A stretch of 32,651 nucleotides of DNA from Prevotella sp. (GTDB lineage: Bacteria > Bacteroidota > Bacteroidia > Bacteroidales > Bacteroidaceae). A program made the translations under genes and the position numbers. The notes under the pieces are model-generated. The model did not search any database. It saw only the letters and a program-made list of their open reading frames with translations, and was not told where the DNA came from. This document shows positions 22,313-31,285 of the stretch, in pieces. Numbering within the stretch: the stretch's first letter is position 1; every line of letters starts with the position of its first letter. Where the stretch lies: contig JAFWQT010000089.1 in NCBI GenBank assembly GCA_017508965.1, positions 1 to 32,651 of the forward strand, read 5' to 3'.

Positions 22313-23770
22313 ATGAATAAAAGTGACTTAAAACCTGCTCGCGTGTTCGAGCAATTTGCGAAAATCAACCAGATTCCACGCCCTTCGAAGCACGAAGGAA
22401 AGATGATTGAGTATCTGAAACAGTTCGGCCAAAGCCGTGGACTCGAGACCGTAGTCGACGAGACAGGCAACGTAATCATCAGGAAACCTGCCACCAAGGG
22501 CTACGAGAACCGTGAGACAACCGTGCTGCAAAGCCACATGGACATGGTGTGCGACAAGTTGGTTGACCACCAGATCGACTTCATGAACGACCCCATCGAG
22601 ACCTATATCGACGGCGAGTGGATGAAGGCAAAGGGAACAACCCTGGGAGCCGACGACGGCATCGGAGTGGCCATCGAACTGGCAATTCTCGATTCCGACG
22701 ACATTGCTCACGGACCGATTGAATGCGTGTTCACCGTGGACGAAGAAACCGGACTGACCGGTGCCTTCGGAATGAAGGAAAACTTCATGAGCGGCCGCTA
22801 TCTCATCAACCTCGACTCTGAGGATGAGGGGCAGATTTTCGTATCATGTGCCGGCGGAATCACCACCGAGGGACATTTCCGTGCCGAATTCGAAGAGGCT
22901 CCTGCCGACTATTTCTTCCTGAACATCCAGCTGAAGGGACTGGTGGGAGGCCATTCGGGAGACGACATCAACAAGAAGCGCGCCAATGCCATCAAGCTGA
23001 TTGCCCGTTTCCTCTATGCCGAGATGCAGAAGACCGACCTTCGTCTGGCAAGCTTCAACTCAGGCAGAATGCACAACGCCATTCCACGCGACGGACAGGT
23101 GGTGATTGCCGTTCCCAATAAGGACAAGGAGATGCTGAAGGCCGACTGGAACGTGTTTGCAGCTGATGCAGCCGACGAGTTCCATGTGACGGACACCGCC
23201 ATGGAGTTCCTGATGGAGAGTACCGAGCGGCAGCCGGTGATGGGCGGTCAGACAGCCCAGAATCTGATTCGTGCCCTGCAGGCTATGCACAACGGCATAC
23301 TGTCAATGTGTCAGGACGAAGAGATTGCCTGGCTGGTGGAGACCTCGAGCAATGTGGCCAGCGTGACAACCAAGGAGAATGAGGTTGTGGTGGTGGCTTC
23401 ACAGCGAAGCAACGTCATGAGCAACCTGCGCAACATGGCTGCTACCATCAAGGCCGTGCTGGAACTGGCTGGTGCCGAGGTGGTTCAGGGCGACGGCTAT
23501 CCCGCATGGAAGATGAAGGCCAACAGCGAACTGACCCGCATCACCGTTGAGACCTACCGCAAGCTGTTCGGCAAAGACCCGCTCGTGCTGGGCATCCATG
23601 CAGGTCTGGAATGCGGACTGTTCTCCGAGAAATATCCCCACATGGACATGGTGAGCTTCGGTCCGACGCTCCGTGGCGTCCACTCACCCGACGAACGGCT
23701 CCTGATTCCTACCGTTCAGATGGTTTGGGATCACCTGCTTGAAATCCTGAAGAACATTCCCGAGGCTTAA
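22313..23770 (+). CDS. pepD: Aminoacyl-histidine dipeptidase (Xaa-His dipeptidase)
   Basis: The 485-residue M20-family enzyme is of PepD length and type. Zinc ligands are visible in QSHMDMV (H75, D77), TLGADDGIG (D114), VDEETG (E144-E145), LINLDSED (D168) and LRGVHSPDER near the C-terminus. A central dimerisation or lid domain occupies roughly residues 190-380. It cleaves N-terminal residues from His-containing dipeptides, usually in the cytoplasm, which fits the lack of a signal peptide. It is divergent from the ompH pair, and a small lipoprotein gene follows 27 bp downstream. Confidence 0.95.
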   Translation: MNKSDLKPARVFEQFAKINQIPRPSKHEGKMIEYLKQFGQSRGLETVVDETGNVIIRKPATKGYENRETTVLQSHMDMVCDKLVDHQIDFMNDPIETYIDGEWMKAKGTTLGADDGIGVAIELAILDSDDIAHGPIECVFTVDEETGLTGAFGMKENFMSGRYLINLDSEDEGQIFVSCAGGITTEGHFRAEFEEAPADYFFLNIQLKGLVGGHSGDDINKKRANAIKLIARFLYAEMQKTDLRLASFNSGRMHNAIPRDGQVVIAVPNKDKEMLKADWNVFAADAADEFHVTDTAMEFLMESTERQPVMGGQTAQNLIRALQAMHNGILSMCQDEEIAWLVETSSNVASVTTKENEVVVVASQRSNVMSNLRNMAATIKAVLELAGAEVVQGDGYPAWKMKANSELTRITVETYRKLFGKDPLVLGIHAGLECGLFSEKYPHMDMVSFGPTLRGVHSPDERLLIPTVQMVWDHLLEILKNIPEA

Positions 23771-23797
23771 GCAGCCCGAAATCCTTCACATGAAGAA

Positions 23798-24154
23798 ATG
23801 AGAAAAATCATATATTTAATAATGTGTAGTCTTGTGCTTGTTGCCTGTGGCAGCGAGCACAAGGCCCATACAACCGTTGGCGAATTCCTGAAAAGCAACA
23901 TCGTGGATACTGAATACAGTACCGAAATGCTGGCCGTTGACAGCACTAAGGCATTGGGCGACAGTCTGATACAGGCCATGCGAGCCGAAGCCGGCACCGA
24001 CAAGTACTTCAAGAAGAACATTCAATGGGGTCAGTATTCAGGCGGGAAGCTTGTCTATGCGCGAGTGAGAATTCTCCAATTGAAGGATACACTGGTGCGC
24101 ACTTTCTATCTTGACAAGGACATGAGTTCCGTGGTTGCCTTCAAGATGAACTGA
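23798..24154 (+). CDS. Small lipoprotein of unknown function
   Basis: The 118-residue product begins with a lipoprotein signal (MRKIIYLIMCSLVLVAC, Cys17). The mature domain is about 100 residues, ending in a beta-rich section (KLVYARVRILQLKDTLVRTFYLDKD). No family is recognised. It lies 27 bp after pepD on the same strand, so it is probably co-transcribed. The reading frame has normal codon use for this window and ends before a hairpin at 24171-24203. Confidence 0.7.
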   Translation: MRKIIYLIMCSLVLVACGSEHKAHTTVGEFLKSNIVDTEYSTEMLAVDSTKALGDSLIQAMRAEAGTDKYFKKNIQWGQYSGGKLVYARVRILQLKDTLVRTFYLDKDMSSVVAFKMN

Positions 24155-24170
24155 ATCCAGAAAAAGAAAT

Positions 24171-24203
24171 GTCCCCACTGCGTATCACTACGTTTGTGGG
24201 GAC
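24171..24203 (-). terminator. Terminator for the ECF sigma gene
   Basis: GTCCCCAC (24171-24178) pairs with GTGGGGAC (24196-24203), with an inner GTA/TAC pairing. On the minus strand it is followed by ATTTCTTTTTC, so it best serves the minus-strand ECF gene. It may also serve the pepD transcript. Confidence 0.7.
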
Positions 24204-24240
24204 TGTTAACCTAAAAAAACCTACCTATCGAATGTGAGGG

Positions 24241-24756
24241 TCAGGCCAGCATGCGACGCATGTACTGGCGTATTTCACTACGGGCACTGCCCAGCCGGTT
24301 TTCTACGCTCTTGTAGTTGATGTTCAGCGTAGCCGAAATCTCAGCAACTTTTTTTCCTTCGAATATATTCATGCGATAGATAGTGCGCTGGCGGTCGTTC
24401 AGCCGCGCAATGCCTCGTTCAAGAATTTCCGTTATTTCAACTGCACTATACACAGATGCAGCATCGATGCTGTTGCTGTGCTCTGTGCTGAGCAGGTAAT
24501 GCTCATATTCCTCCACCGAACTGTGGTGCCTCCAATAATCGTAAATGAGATTGCGAGCTATGGTGTAGACCAGACTCGGGAGAGTGATGGGCGTAATCAT
24601 CTTGTCTGTGCACATCAGTCTGACGAACACATTCTGGACAATATCCTCGGTATCGGCAGCCCATTGAAGCTGCTTGCCGATGAATCCCTTCAGCTCTTCG
24701 CGATGTTTGGAATAATAATTTTCAATGATACTGAACTTAGCCTCTGGTGTTTCCAT
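24241..24756 (-). CDS. ECF-family RNA polymerase sigma factor
   Basis: The 171-residue protein is a two-domain ECF sigma-70. Region 2 is seen in TEDIVQNVFVRLM and YTIARNLIYDYWRHH. Region 4 is seen in LNDRQRTIYRMNIFEGKKV and the helix-turn-helix AEISATLNINYKSVENRLGSA. Many ECF genes in Bacteroidetes sit before a FecR anti-sigma and a SusC-like receptor, but none is adjacent here, so this is an orphan whose regulator is not visible. Its own promoter is of the primary-sigma type. The gene is divergent from htpG with a 225-bp gap full of potential binding sites. Confidence 0.88.
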   Translation of the reverse strand: METPEAKFSIIENYYSKHREELKGFIGKQLQWAADTEDIVQNVFVRLMCTDKMITPITLPSLVYTIARNLIYDYWRHHSSVEEYEHYLLSTEHSNSIDAASVYSAVEITEILERGIARLNDRQRTIYRMNIFEGKKVAEISATLNINYKSVENRLGSARSEIRQYMRRMLA

Positions 24757-24790
24757 GACGTAATATTGTGTTCATTCAGATTTTCAATCG

Positions 24791-24822
24791 CAAAGATACA
24801 GAAAATTTCTTTTTGTATCAAA
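24791..24822 (-). promoter_or_regulatory. Primary-sigma promoter of the ECF sigma gene
   Basis: On the minus strand TTTG (24819-24822), 20 bases, then TATCTTTG (24791-24798), 35 bases before the ATG at 24756. The spacer is flanked by an inverted GATACA...TGTATC pair (24795-24819) that could bind a regulator. Confidence 0.7.
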
Positions 24823-24869
24823 TTATTTAGGAAGATTTTATTTCGGTTGAAACAATTTAATACCTTTTT

Positions 24870-24909
24870 GATAGTAATTGATACATTAGATACATATAAA
24901 TGAGGTATC
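24870..24909 (+). promoter_or_regulatory. Cluster of GATAC half-sites upstream of htpG
   Basis: GATAG (24870), GATACA (24880), GATACA (24889) and the inverted GTATC (24905-24909) lie at intervals of about 10, 9 and 16 bases. Predicted sigma-54 transcription starts near 24954, placing these sites at about -45 to -85, where an enhancer-binding activator could bind. The assignment is by position and spacing only. Confidence 0.4.
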
Positions 24910-24927
24910 GAAGCCCCGTTTTTGTCA

Positions 24928-24943
24928 TGGCACGGAATTTGCA
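24928..24943 (+). promoter_or_regulatory. Sigma-54 (RpoN) promoter of htpG
   Basis: TGGCACGGAATTTGCA is a full match to the sigma-54 consensus TGGCACR-N4-TTGCW, with GG and GC at the correct 11-base spacing. It is 39 bases upstream of the htpG ATG (24982) with a predicted start near 24954. No primary-sigma promoter of comparable quality is found in the same gap for htpG. Confidence 0.8.
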
Positions 24944-24981
24944 ATAATAGAATCAGTAACTTAAAAATAACAAATATAGTC

Positions 24982-27036
24982 ATGCAGAAAGGTAACATCG
25001 GGGTTACGACAGAGAACATTTTCCCCGTCATCAAAAAGTTTCTCTATTCCGATCATGAGATATTCCTCCGCGAGATGGTCAGCAATGCCATCGATGCCAC
25101 ACAGAAGCTGAAGACCCTGAAAGAGAAGGGCGACTTCAAAGGAGAACTGGGCGACCTGACCGTCCGTGTAAGTCTCGATGCCGACAAGGGCACCCTTACC
25201 ATCAGCGACCAAGGCATTGGAATGACCGCTGAGGAAATCGACAAATACATCAACCAGATTGCATTCTCGGGCGTTACCGACTTCCTGGACAAATATAAAG
25301 ATACGGCCAACGCCATCATCGGCCACTTCGGACTGGGTTTCTACTCTTCGTTCATGGTTTCAAAGAAGGTGGAAATCATCACAAAGAGCTATAAGGACGG
25401 TGAAAAGGCCGTAAAATGGAGCTGCGACGGCAGTCCTGAGTTCACCATTGAGGAAACCGAGAAAGAGGGCCGTGGTTCCGACATTATCCTTTATATCGAC
25501 GACGACTGCAAGGAATTCCTCGAGAAGAACACCATCGAAGGATTGCTGCAGAAATACTGTAAGTTCCTTCCCATACCTGTCGCCTTTGGCAAAAAGACCG
25601 AGTGGAAAGACGGCAAGCAGGTGGAAACCGACGAAGATAATATTATAAATAATGTGGAACCGCTGTGGACCAAGACTCCTTCGACGTTGAAAGACGAAGA
25701 CTATCAGAAGTTCTACCGCACGCTCTATCCCATGCAGGACGAGCCGCTCTTCTGGATTCACCTCAATGTTGACTATCCCTTCAACCTCACCGGCGTACTT
25801 TACTTCCCACGCATCAAGCAAAATATTGACATTCAGCGCAATAAGGTGCAGCTTTACTGCAACCAGGTCTTCGTGACCGACCAGGTGGAAGGCATCGTTC
25901 CTGAGTTTCTCACCCTACTCCATGGCGTCATCGATTCGCCGGACATCCCATTGAACGTGAGCCGCAGCTATCTCCAGAGCGACCGCGACGTGAAGAAGAT
26001 TTCCACCTACATCACCAAGAAAGTGGCCGACAGGCTGAACTCGCTCTTCAAGGAAAACCGCAAGGAATACGAGGAGAAATGGGACGACCTGAAGCTGTTC
26101 ATCCACTACGGCATGCTTTCGCAGGAGGATTTCTACGAGCGCGCCAAGGATTTTGCCCTGCTCAAAGACATTGACGGTAAATACTTTACCTACGAAGAAT
26201 ACCGCACGCTCATCAAGGACCAACAGACCGACAAGGAAGGAAACCTGATCTACCTCTATGCCAACGACCCCGAAGCTGAGTACAGTTTCATCGAGGGTGC
26301 CAAGAAAAAGGGATACTCTGTGCTTCTGATGGACGGACAGCTTGACACGCCAATGGTTGGCATGCTTGAGCAAAAGTTGGAAAAGTGCCGTTTCACACGC
26401 GTAGATGCCGACATCATCGAGCGTCTGATTGTGAAGGAAGATGCGCCTAAGAACACGCTGTCGAAAGAAGAAAGTGACAATTTGGCAGAAATCTTCAAGT
26501 CGCAAATGCCGAAAACGGAGAAAGCCAACTTCTACGTCGAGGTTCAGAATTTAGGCGAGGAGGCACAGCCGCTCATCATTACCCAAAGCGAGTATATGCG
26601 CCGAATGAAGGACATGAGCCGTTATCAGCAGGGAATGGGATTCTATGCCCAGATGCCCGATGCCTACAATCTCGTGCTCAATAGCGACCATCCGCTGGTG
26701 AAGAAGGTGCTCAGCGAGCAGACGGAGAAAACCGGCAAGGCACTCGAGCCGATTCTTGCAGAAATCAAAGGTCAGGAGGCCCGTTTGGCCATTCTGCGCC
26801 AGGAACAGGACAAGAAGAAGCCTGAAGAGGTTACCCAGGAGGAGAAAGACGACCTGGCTAACACGCAGAAGGCCATCGACGACCAGCAGAAGAAGAAACA
26901 GCAAGTGATTGCAGACAGTGCAAAGGACAATCAGATTGTTCATCAGCTCATCGACCTGGCTCTTCTGCAGAACGGAATGCTGCGTGGAGAAGCCCTCGAC
27001 AAATTCCTCCGCCGGAGCGTGGAACTCATTGGATAA
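24982..27036 (+). CDS. htpG: Molecular chaperone HtpG (bacterial Hsp90)
   Basis: The 684-residue chaperone starts at MQKGNIGVTTEN. An in-frame ATG at 24922 would begin inside the sigma-54 promoter and is rejected. The GHKL ATPase domain shows FLREMVSNAIDA, ISDQGIGMT and IGHFGLGFYSSFM. The middle domain shows YFPRIKQNIDIQRNKVQLYCN and LPLNVSRSYLQ-like sequence. The C-terminal domain ends in LALLQNGMLRGEALDKFLRRSVELIG and has a Lys/Gln-rich helical segment before it. It is a cytosolic ATP-dependent chaperone. It is alone in its transcript, with its own terminator, and seems to be driven by sigma-54. Confidence 0.96.
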   Translation: MQKGNIGVTTENIFPVIKKFLYSDHEIFLREMVSNAIDATQKLKTLKEKGDFKGELGDLTVRVSLDADKGTLTISDQGIGMTAEEIDKYINQIAFSGVTDFLDKYKDTANAIIGHFGLGFYSSFMVSKKVEIITKSYKDGEKAVKWSCDGSPEFTIEETEKEGRGSDIILYIDDDCKEFLEKNTIEGLLQKYCKFLPIPVAFGKKTEWKDGKQVETDEDNIINNVEPLWTKTPSTLKDEDYQKFYRTLYPMQDEPLFWIHLNVDYPFNLTGVLYFPRIKQNIDIQRNKVQLYCNQVFVTDQVEGIVPEFLTLLHGVIDSPDIPLNVSRSYLQSDRDVKKISTYITKKVADRLNSLFKENRKEYEEKWDDLKLFIHYGMLSQEDFYERAKDFALLKDIDGKYFTYEEYRTLIKDQQTDKEGNLIYLYANDPEAEYSFIEGAKKKGYSVLLMDGQLDTPMVGMLEQKLEKCRFTRVDADIIERLIVKEDAPKNTLSKEESDNLAEIFKSQMPKTEKANFYVEVQNLGEEAQPLIITQSEYMRRMKDMSRYQQGMGFYAQMPDAYNLVLNSDHPLVKKVLSEQTEKTGKALEPILAEIKGQEARLAILRQEQDKKKPEEVTQEEKDDLANTQKAIDDQQKKKQQVIADSAKDNQIVHQLIDLALLQNGMLRGEALDKFLRRSVELIG

Positions 27037-27058
27037 CAATTTATTATTATAGCATATT

Positions 27059-27092
27059 GTCCCTCTCTTTTACGGAGAGGGACTTTTTTTTT
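27059..27092 (+). terminator. Terminator of htpG
   Basis: GTCCCTCTC (27059-27067) pairs perfectly with GAGAGGGAC (27075-27083), followed by nine T. A classic rho-independent terminator. Confidence 0.92.
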
Positions 27093-27135
27093 GCTTGGTC
27101 AAAATACACGATAAATCTTAATTAATGACACGAAA

Positions 27136-27167
27136 TTTGGCAATGTCATGAAATCTTATTAACTTTG
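27136..27167 (+). promoter_or_regulatory. Primary-sigma promoter of valS
   Basis: TTTG (27136-27139), 20 bases, then TAACTTTG (27160-27167), 37 bases before the valS ATG. A good match to the Bacteroidetes consensus. Confidence 0.72.
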
Positions 27168-27204
27168 CAGACATTTTTAAAGAATCATTCAAAACATTTT
27201 TATA

Positions 27205-29943
27205 ATGGCAACCGATAATATCGCTGCAAAGACCGAAGAATTAGCTTCGAAGTATGACCCTCGTGACGTAGAGTCAAAATGGTATCAATATTGGCTTGAT
27301 AACAAGTTGTTCAGTTCGAAACCTGATGGCAGGGAACCCTATACAATCGTGATTCCCCCACCCAATGTGACGGGCGTGCTCCACATGGGACACATGCTGA
27401 ACAACACCATCCAGGATATTCTGGTGCGTCGTGCCCGCATGGAAGGCAAGAACGCATGCTGGGTACCCGGAACCGATCATGCTTCAATTGCTACTGAGGC
27501 AAAGGTTGTTAAAAAGCTTGCTGCTCAGGGCATTAAGAAACACGACCTTACCCGTGAACAGTTCCTGGAGCATGCTTGGGACTGGACTCACGAGCACGGC
27601 GGTATTATCCTGAAGCAATTACGCCGCCTGGGAGCCTCGTGCGACTGGGACCGCACAGCCTTCACGATGGACGAGAAGCGTTCCGAGAGTGTGATTAAGG
27701 TTTTCGTTGACCTTTACAACAAGGGACTCATCTACCGCGGTCTCCGTATGGTGAACTGGGACCCGAAGGCGCTTACGGCACTTTCTACCGAAGAGGTGAT
27801 TTACAAGGAAGAGCAGAGCCATCTGTTCCACCTGAAATATTATGTAGACGGTCTAGAAAACCTAGAAAATCTAGAACAACTAGAAAAACAGGGCAACATC
27901 ATCCACAAGGATGAAAAGGGATATTATGCCGTTGTGGCCACCACCCGTCCCGAGACCATCATGGGTGATACCGCTATGTGTATCAATCCCAAGGACCCAA
28001 AGAACCAGTGGCTGAAGGGCCGCAAGGTAATCGTTCCGCTGGTGAACCGCGTGATTCCCGTGATTGAGGACCGCTACGTGGATATAGAGTTTGGTACCGG
28101 TTGTCTGAAGGTTACACCTGCCCACGACACCAACGACTATATGCTGGGTAAGACTCACAACCTGGAGACTATCGATATCTTCAATGCCGACGGAACTATC
28201 TCTGACCAGAGTCCCATCTACGTGGGAATGGACCGTATGGACTGCCGCAAGCAGATTGCCAAGGATTTGCAGGAAGCTGGTCTGATGGAGAAGATTGAGG
28301 ACTATGTGAACAAGGTGGGCTATTCTGAGCGCAACCCCGATACTGCCATCGAGCCCCGCCTCTCCCTGCAGTGGTTCCTGAAGATGCAGCACTTTGCCGA
28401 CATCGCCCTGCCGCCGGTGTTAAACGGAGAATTGAAGTTCTATCCCCAGAAATACGTAAACACCTACAAGAACTGGCTGGAGAACATTCAGGACTGGTGT
28501 ATCTCGCGTCAGCTGTGGTGGGGACACCGCATTCCTGCATATTATTATAATGAGGAAGGCGACTTCGTGGTAGCTGAAACACGTGAGAAGGCATTGGAAC
28601 TGGCTCAGCAGAAGGACCCGAAGATTACGGATGCCGACCTGCGTCAGGAAGAGGATGCACTTGACACCTGGTTCTCATCGTGGCTCTGGCCTATCTCGCT
28701 GTTCGACGGCATCAACAACCCAGGCAACGAGGAACTCAACTACTATTATCCCACCAACGACTTGGTGACGGGTCCGGATATTATCTTCTTCTGGGTATCG
28801 CGCATGATTATGGCCGGCTATGAGTTTGTTGGCAAGATGCCTTTCAAGAACGTTTATTTCACGGGTATCGTACGCGACAAGCTGGGCCGCAAGATGTCAA
28901 AGTCGCTTGGCAACAGTCCCGACCCCATCGAACTCATCGAAAAGTTCGGAGCCGATGGTGTACGTATGGGTATGATGCTCTCTGCACCTGCCGGAAACGA
29001 CATCCTTTTCGACGAAGCCCTCTGCGAGCAAGGCCGTAACTTCAACAACAAGATATGGAATGCCTTCCGTCTGGTGAAGGGCTGGAAGGTTGCCGATATT
29101 GAGCAGCCCGAAACCGGCAAGATTGCCACAGCTTGGTTTGAGGCCAAACTTCGCCAGACCAATGCCGAGATTGACGACCTCTTCAAGAAGTACCGCATCT
29201 CTGAAGTCCTGATGTCTGTCTACAAGCTGTTCTGGGACGAATTCTCAAGCTGGTACCTGGAGATGGTGAAACCCGCCTATATCAATGGTGAGGCACAGCC
29301 CATCGACAAGCGGACCTACGACAAGACGCTTGAGTTCTTCGAGCAGTTGCTGAAAATGCTGCACCCCTTCATGCCATTCATCACCGAAGAGCTCTGGCAG
29401 CACCTCTACGACCGGAAGGAAGGCGACAGCATCATGCGCGACAAACTTGAGATTCCCGCTCCCACTGAAGCCGACGACCAGCTCGTTGCTCAGATTGAGA
29501 GTGTGAAGCAGATTATCTCGGGTGTACGTGCCATCCGCAATTCGAAGAACATTGCACAGAAAGACCCGCTGACACTTTCGATGGTGAGTGCCAATCATTT
29601 CGAGATATTCAACAAGGTCATCATGAAGATGGCTAACCTCTCAGCCATCGAGGTGGTCGACGAGAAAGCCGCCGATGCCTCAGCCTTCATGGTGGGCACC
29701 GACGAGTTTGCCGTTCCTCTTGGAAACCTAATTGACGTGACTGCCGAAATAGAAAAGCAGGAAGCACAGCTGAAACATCTCGAAGGTTTCCTTGCCGGTG
29801 TGCTGAAGAAACTGTCTAACGAGCGTTTCGTGCAGAATGCACCTGAGGCCGTGGTTGCCTTAGAGCGCAAGAAGCAGAGTGACGCCGAGGAGAAGATTGC
29901 CGCCTTGAAGGAATCGCTGAATGAACTAAAGAAAAAGCTTTGA
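27205..29943 (+). CDS. valS: Valyl-tRNA synthetase
   Basis: The 912-residue class Ia synthetase charges tRNA-Val. The HIGH motif reads HMGH (60-63) in [18 protein letters not shown], and KMSKS is at 563-567. The editing domain (CP1) begins near [15 protein letters not shown]. The anticodon-binding domain and the C-terminal coiled-coil ([16 protein letters not shown]) are present. Between [11 protein letters not shown] and [13 protein letters not shown] lies a repeated [12 protein letters not shown] stretch (217-228), which extends a surface loop relative to usual ValRS sequences. The stop is one base before the start of the clostripain-type lipoprotein gene, implying coupled translation. Confidence 0.96.
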   Translation: MATDNIAAKTEELASKYDPRDVESKWYQYWLDNKLFSSKPDGREPYTIVIPPPNVTGVLHMGHMLNNTIQDILVRRARMEGKNACWVPGTDHASIATEAKVVKKLAAQGIKKHDLTREQFLEHAWDWTHEHGGIILKQLRRLGASCDWDRTAFTMDEKRSESVIKVFVDLYNKGLIYRGLRMVNWDPKALTALSTEEVIYKEEQSHLFHLKYYVDGLENLENLEQLEKQGNIIHKDEKGYYAVVATTRPETIMGDTAMCINPKDPKNQWLKGRKVIVPLVNRVIPVIEDRYVDIEFGTGCLKVTPAHDTNDYMLGKTHNLETIDIFNADGTISDQSPIYVGMDRMDCRKQIAKDLQEAGLMEKIEDYVNKVGYSERNPDTAIEPRLSLQWFLKMQHFADIALPPVLNGELKFYPQKYVNTYKNWLENIQDWCISRQLWWGHRIPAYYYNEEGDFVVAETREKALELAQQKDPKITDADLRQEEDALDTWFSSWLWPISLFDGINNPGNEELNYYYPTNDLVTGPDIIFFWVSRMIMAGYEFVGKMPFKNVYFTGIVRDKLGRKMSKSLGNSPDPIELIEKFGADGVRMGMMLSAPAGNDILFDEALCEQGRNFNNKIWNAFRLVKGWKVADIEQPETGKIATAWFEAKLRQTNAEIDDLFKKYRISEVLMSVYKLFWDEFSSWYLEMVKPAYINGEAQPIDKRTYDKTLEFFEQLLKMLHPFMPFITEELWQHLYDRKEGDSIMRDKLEIPAPTEADDQLVAQIESVKQIISGVRAIRNSKNIAQKDPLTLSMVSANHFEIFNKVIMKMANLSAIEVVDEKAADASAFMVGTDEFAVPLGNLIDVTAEIEKQEAQLKHLEGFLAGVLKKLSNERFVQNAPEAVVALERKKQSDAEEKIAALKESLNELKKKL
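27853..27888 (+). repeat. Four-copy 9-bp coding repeat in valS
   Basis: CTAGAAAAC, CTAGAAAAT, CTAGAACAA and CTAGAAAAA are in-frame 9-base units encoding LEN, LEN, LEQ and LEK. All four Leu codons are CTA, which is rare elsewhere in this gene, consistent with a recently expanded slippage or tandem-duplication tract. Confidence 0.85.
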
Positions 29944-29944
29944 C

Positions 29945-31213
29945 ATGAAGAAACTTTTTGGTGTTTTCTTTCTTACGGTGTTCCTCTTCGGCTTGGCCGG
30001 ATGTTCCAGCGACGACGAGGAGAATATTGATGAGATGACCAAGCAGACCATCCTGGTATTTATGCCTTGGTCGGGCTCGTCATCTTCTCAAGGACTCTAT
30101 CCTATCATGAAGGTAAACGTCGACAGCATCTGTAGTGCCATTGTAGCTAATAAGGGGATGAGAGACAGCAGACTCATGCTGTTCCTGAGCGAAACATCAA
30201 ACACATCGAAACTTTATGAGATTGTTTACAACAGCTCAAAATCCACCTGCGAAAGAAATGTCATCAAAGAGTATTCGGGACAAGGCTATGCCACAACCGA
30301 GGGACTGACGGAAATCCTTAACGAGGTTAAAACCCGTGCCAACGCACTTAACTATGCGCTAATCGTTGGGTGCCACGGAACCGGATGGACCTTCAAGGAA
30401 TCTTGGCACAACTATCCACATTATGCAAAAAGTACGGGATGGCCAGGCGTAAATGTTCTGCAGGAGCGTATTCCCTATCAGGATTATGACGGTGAGATAA
30501 CCTACAAACATACGCGTTTTATAGGTAGCGTAACCGATATTGCAACTTATAGCATCAATATTCCTGATTTCGCTCAGGCCATCACCAATGCGGGCATGAA
30601 GATGCAGTACATTCTGTTCGACGACTGCTACATGGCAAATGTTGAGGTGGCCTACGAACTGAGGAATGTTACAAATTTCCTGCTGGCCTCCACTTCAGAG
30701 GTGATGGCTATAGGAGTTCCATACAGAACGATGTGGAAATCGCTGGCTTCGGCCACTCCCGGCTATGCAAATGCGGTTTCTGCATTCAACACTTTCTATA
30801 AGGCATATATTATGCCCTATGGCACCTTTTCAGCTATCGACTGCAGAAAGATGGAGGAACTGGCCGTTGCCATGCGTGACGTCAATTCACGCTATACACT
30901 TACCGACGATGTGCGCAGTAAAATCCAGGTGCTGGATGGTTTTGACGAGCCGGTTTTCTATGACATGGGTGACTACCTGAAAAACCTCTGCACCGACACC
31001 AAGGACTACTCACACTTGATGACCGTTCTTGAAAGTGCCATCAAAAGCAAGTGCAACACCGAAAAGATATATTCATTCTTATATGGCTCCGGACGTGAGA
31101 AATATATTGACGTGAAAACTTTCTCGGGCATAACGATTTCCGACCCAAGCATTAATTCGGTGGCTAAGGACGGAAAGGAAAAGACTTCGTGGTGGAAAGC
31201 CACACACCAATAA
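29945..31213 (+). CDS. Clostripain-family (C11) cysteine peptidase lipoprotein
   Basis: The 422-residue protein has a lipoprotein signal (MKKLFGVFFLTVFLFGLAGC, Cys20) followed by SSDDEEN, an acidic run like the lipoprotein export signal that sends Bacteroidetes lipoproteins to the cell surface. The C11 peptidase core shows the catalytic His in IVGCHGTGWT (H144) and the catalytic Cys in LFDDCYMANVEVAYEL (C228), with conserved surrounding sequence. The C-terminal third is alpha/beta with no recognised second domain. It starts one base after the valS stop. Likely role is secreted or surface protein cleavage, with specificity for basic residues in related enzymes. The partner and substrate here are unknown. 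Confidence 0.85.
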   Translation: MKKLFGVFFLTVFLFGLAGCSSDDEENIDEMTKQTILVFMPWSGSSSSQGLYPIMKVNVDSICSAIVANKGMRDSRLMLFLSETSNTSKLYEIVYNSSKSTCERNVIKEYSGQGYATTEGLTEILNEVKTRANALNYALIVGCHGTGWTFKESWHNYPHYAKSTGWPGVNVLQERIPYQDYDGEITYKHTRFIGSVTDIATYSINIPDFAQAITNAGMKMQYILFDDCYMANVEVAYELRNVTNFLLASTSEVMAIGVPYRTMWKSLASATPGYANAVSAFNTFYKAYIMPYGTFSAIDCRKMEELAVAMRDVNSRYTLTDDVRSKIQVLDGFDEPVFYDMGDYLKNLCTDTKDYSHLMTVLESAIKSKCNTEKIYSFLYGSGREKYIDVKTFSGITISDPSINSVAKDGKEKTSWWKATHQ

Positions 31214-31231
31214 TTGAGAAATGGAGAATGG

Positions 31232-31272
31232 AAAATGGAGAATTATGATTAGTCATTAATTCTCCATTTTTT
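31232..31272 (+). terminator. Terminator between the C11 lipoprotein and DUF2461 genes
   Basis: A perfect 14-bp stem, AAAATGGAGAATTA (31232-31245) with TAATTCTCCATTTT (31257-31270), is followed by TTGC. A-runs and T-runs on both sides let it work for either converging transcript. Confidence 0.85.
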
Positions 31273-31285
31273 GCATTTAGGTACC

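Noticed and set aside
24922-24981. Upstream extension of htpG.
   Set aside because: It would start at the sigma-54 promoter itself, and MQKGN is the normal HtpG start.
27059-27092. Hairpin after htpG as a riboswitch or leader element for valS.
   Set aside because: The perfect stem plus nine T is a plain terminator, and the valS promoter lies downstream of it.
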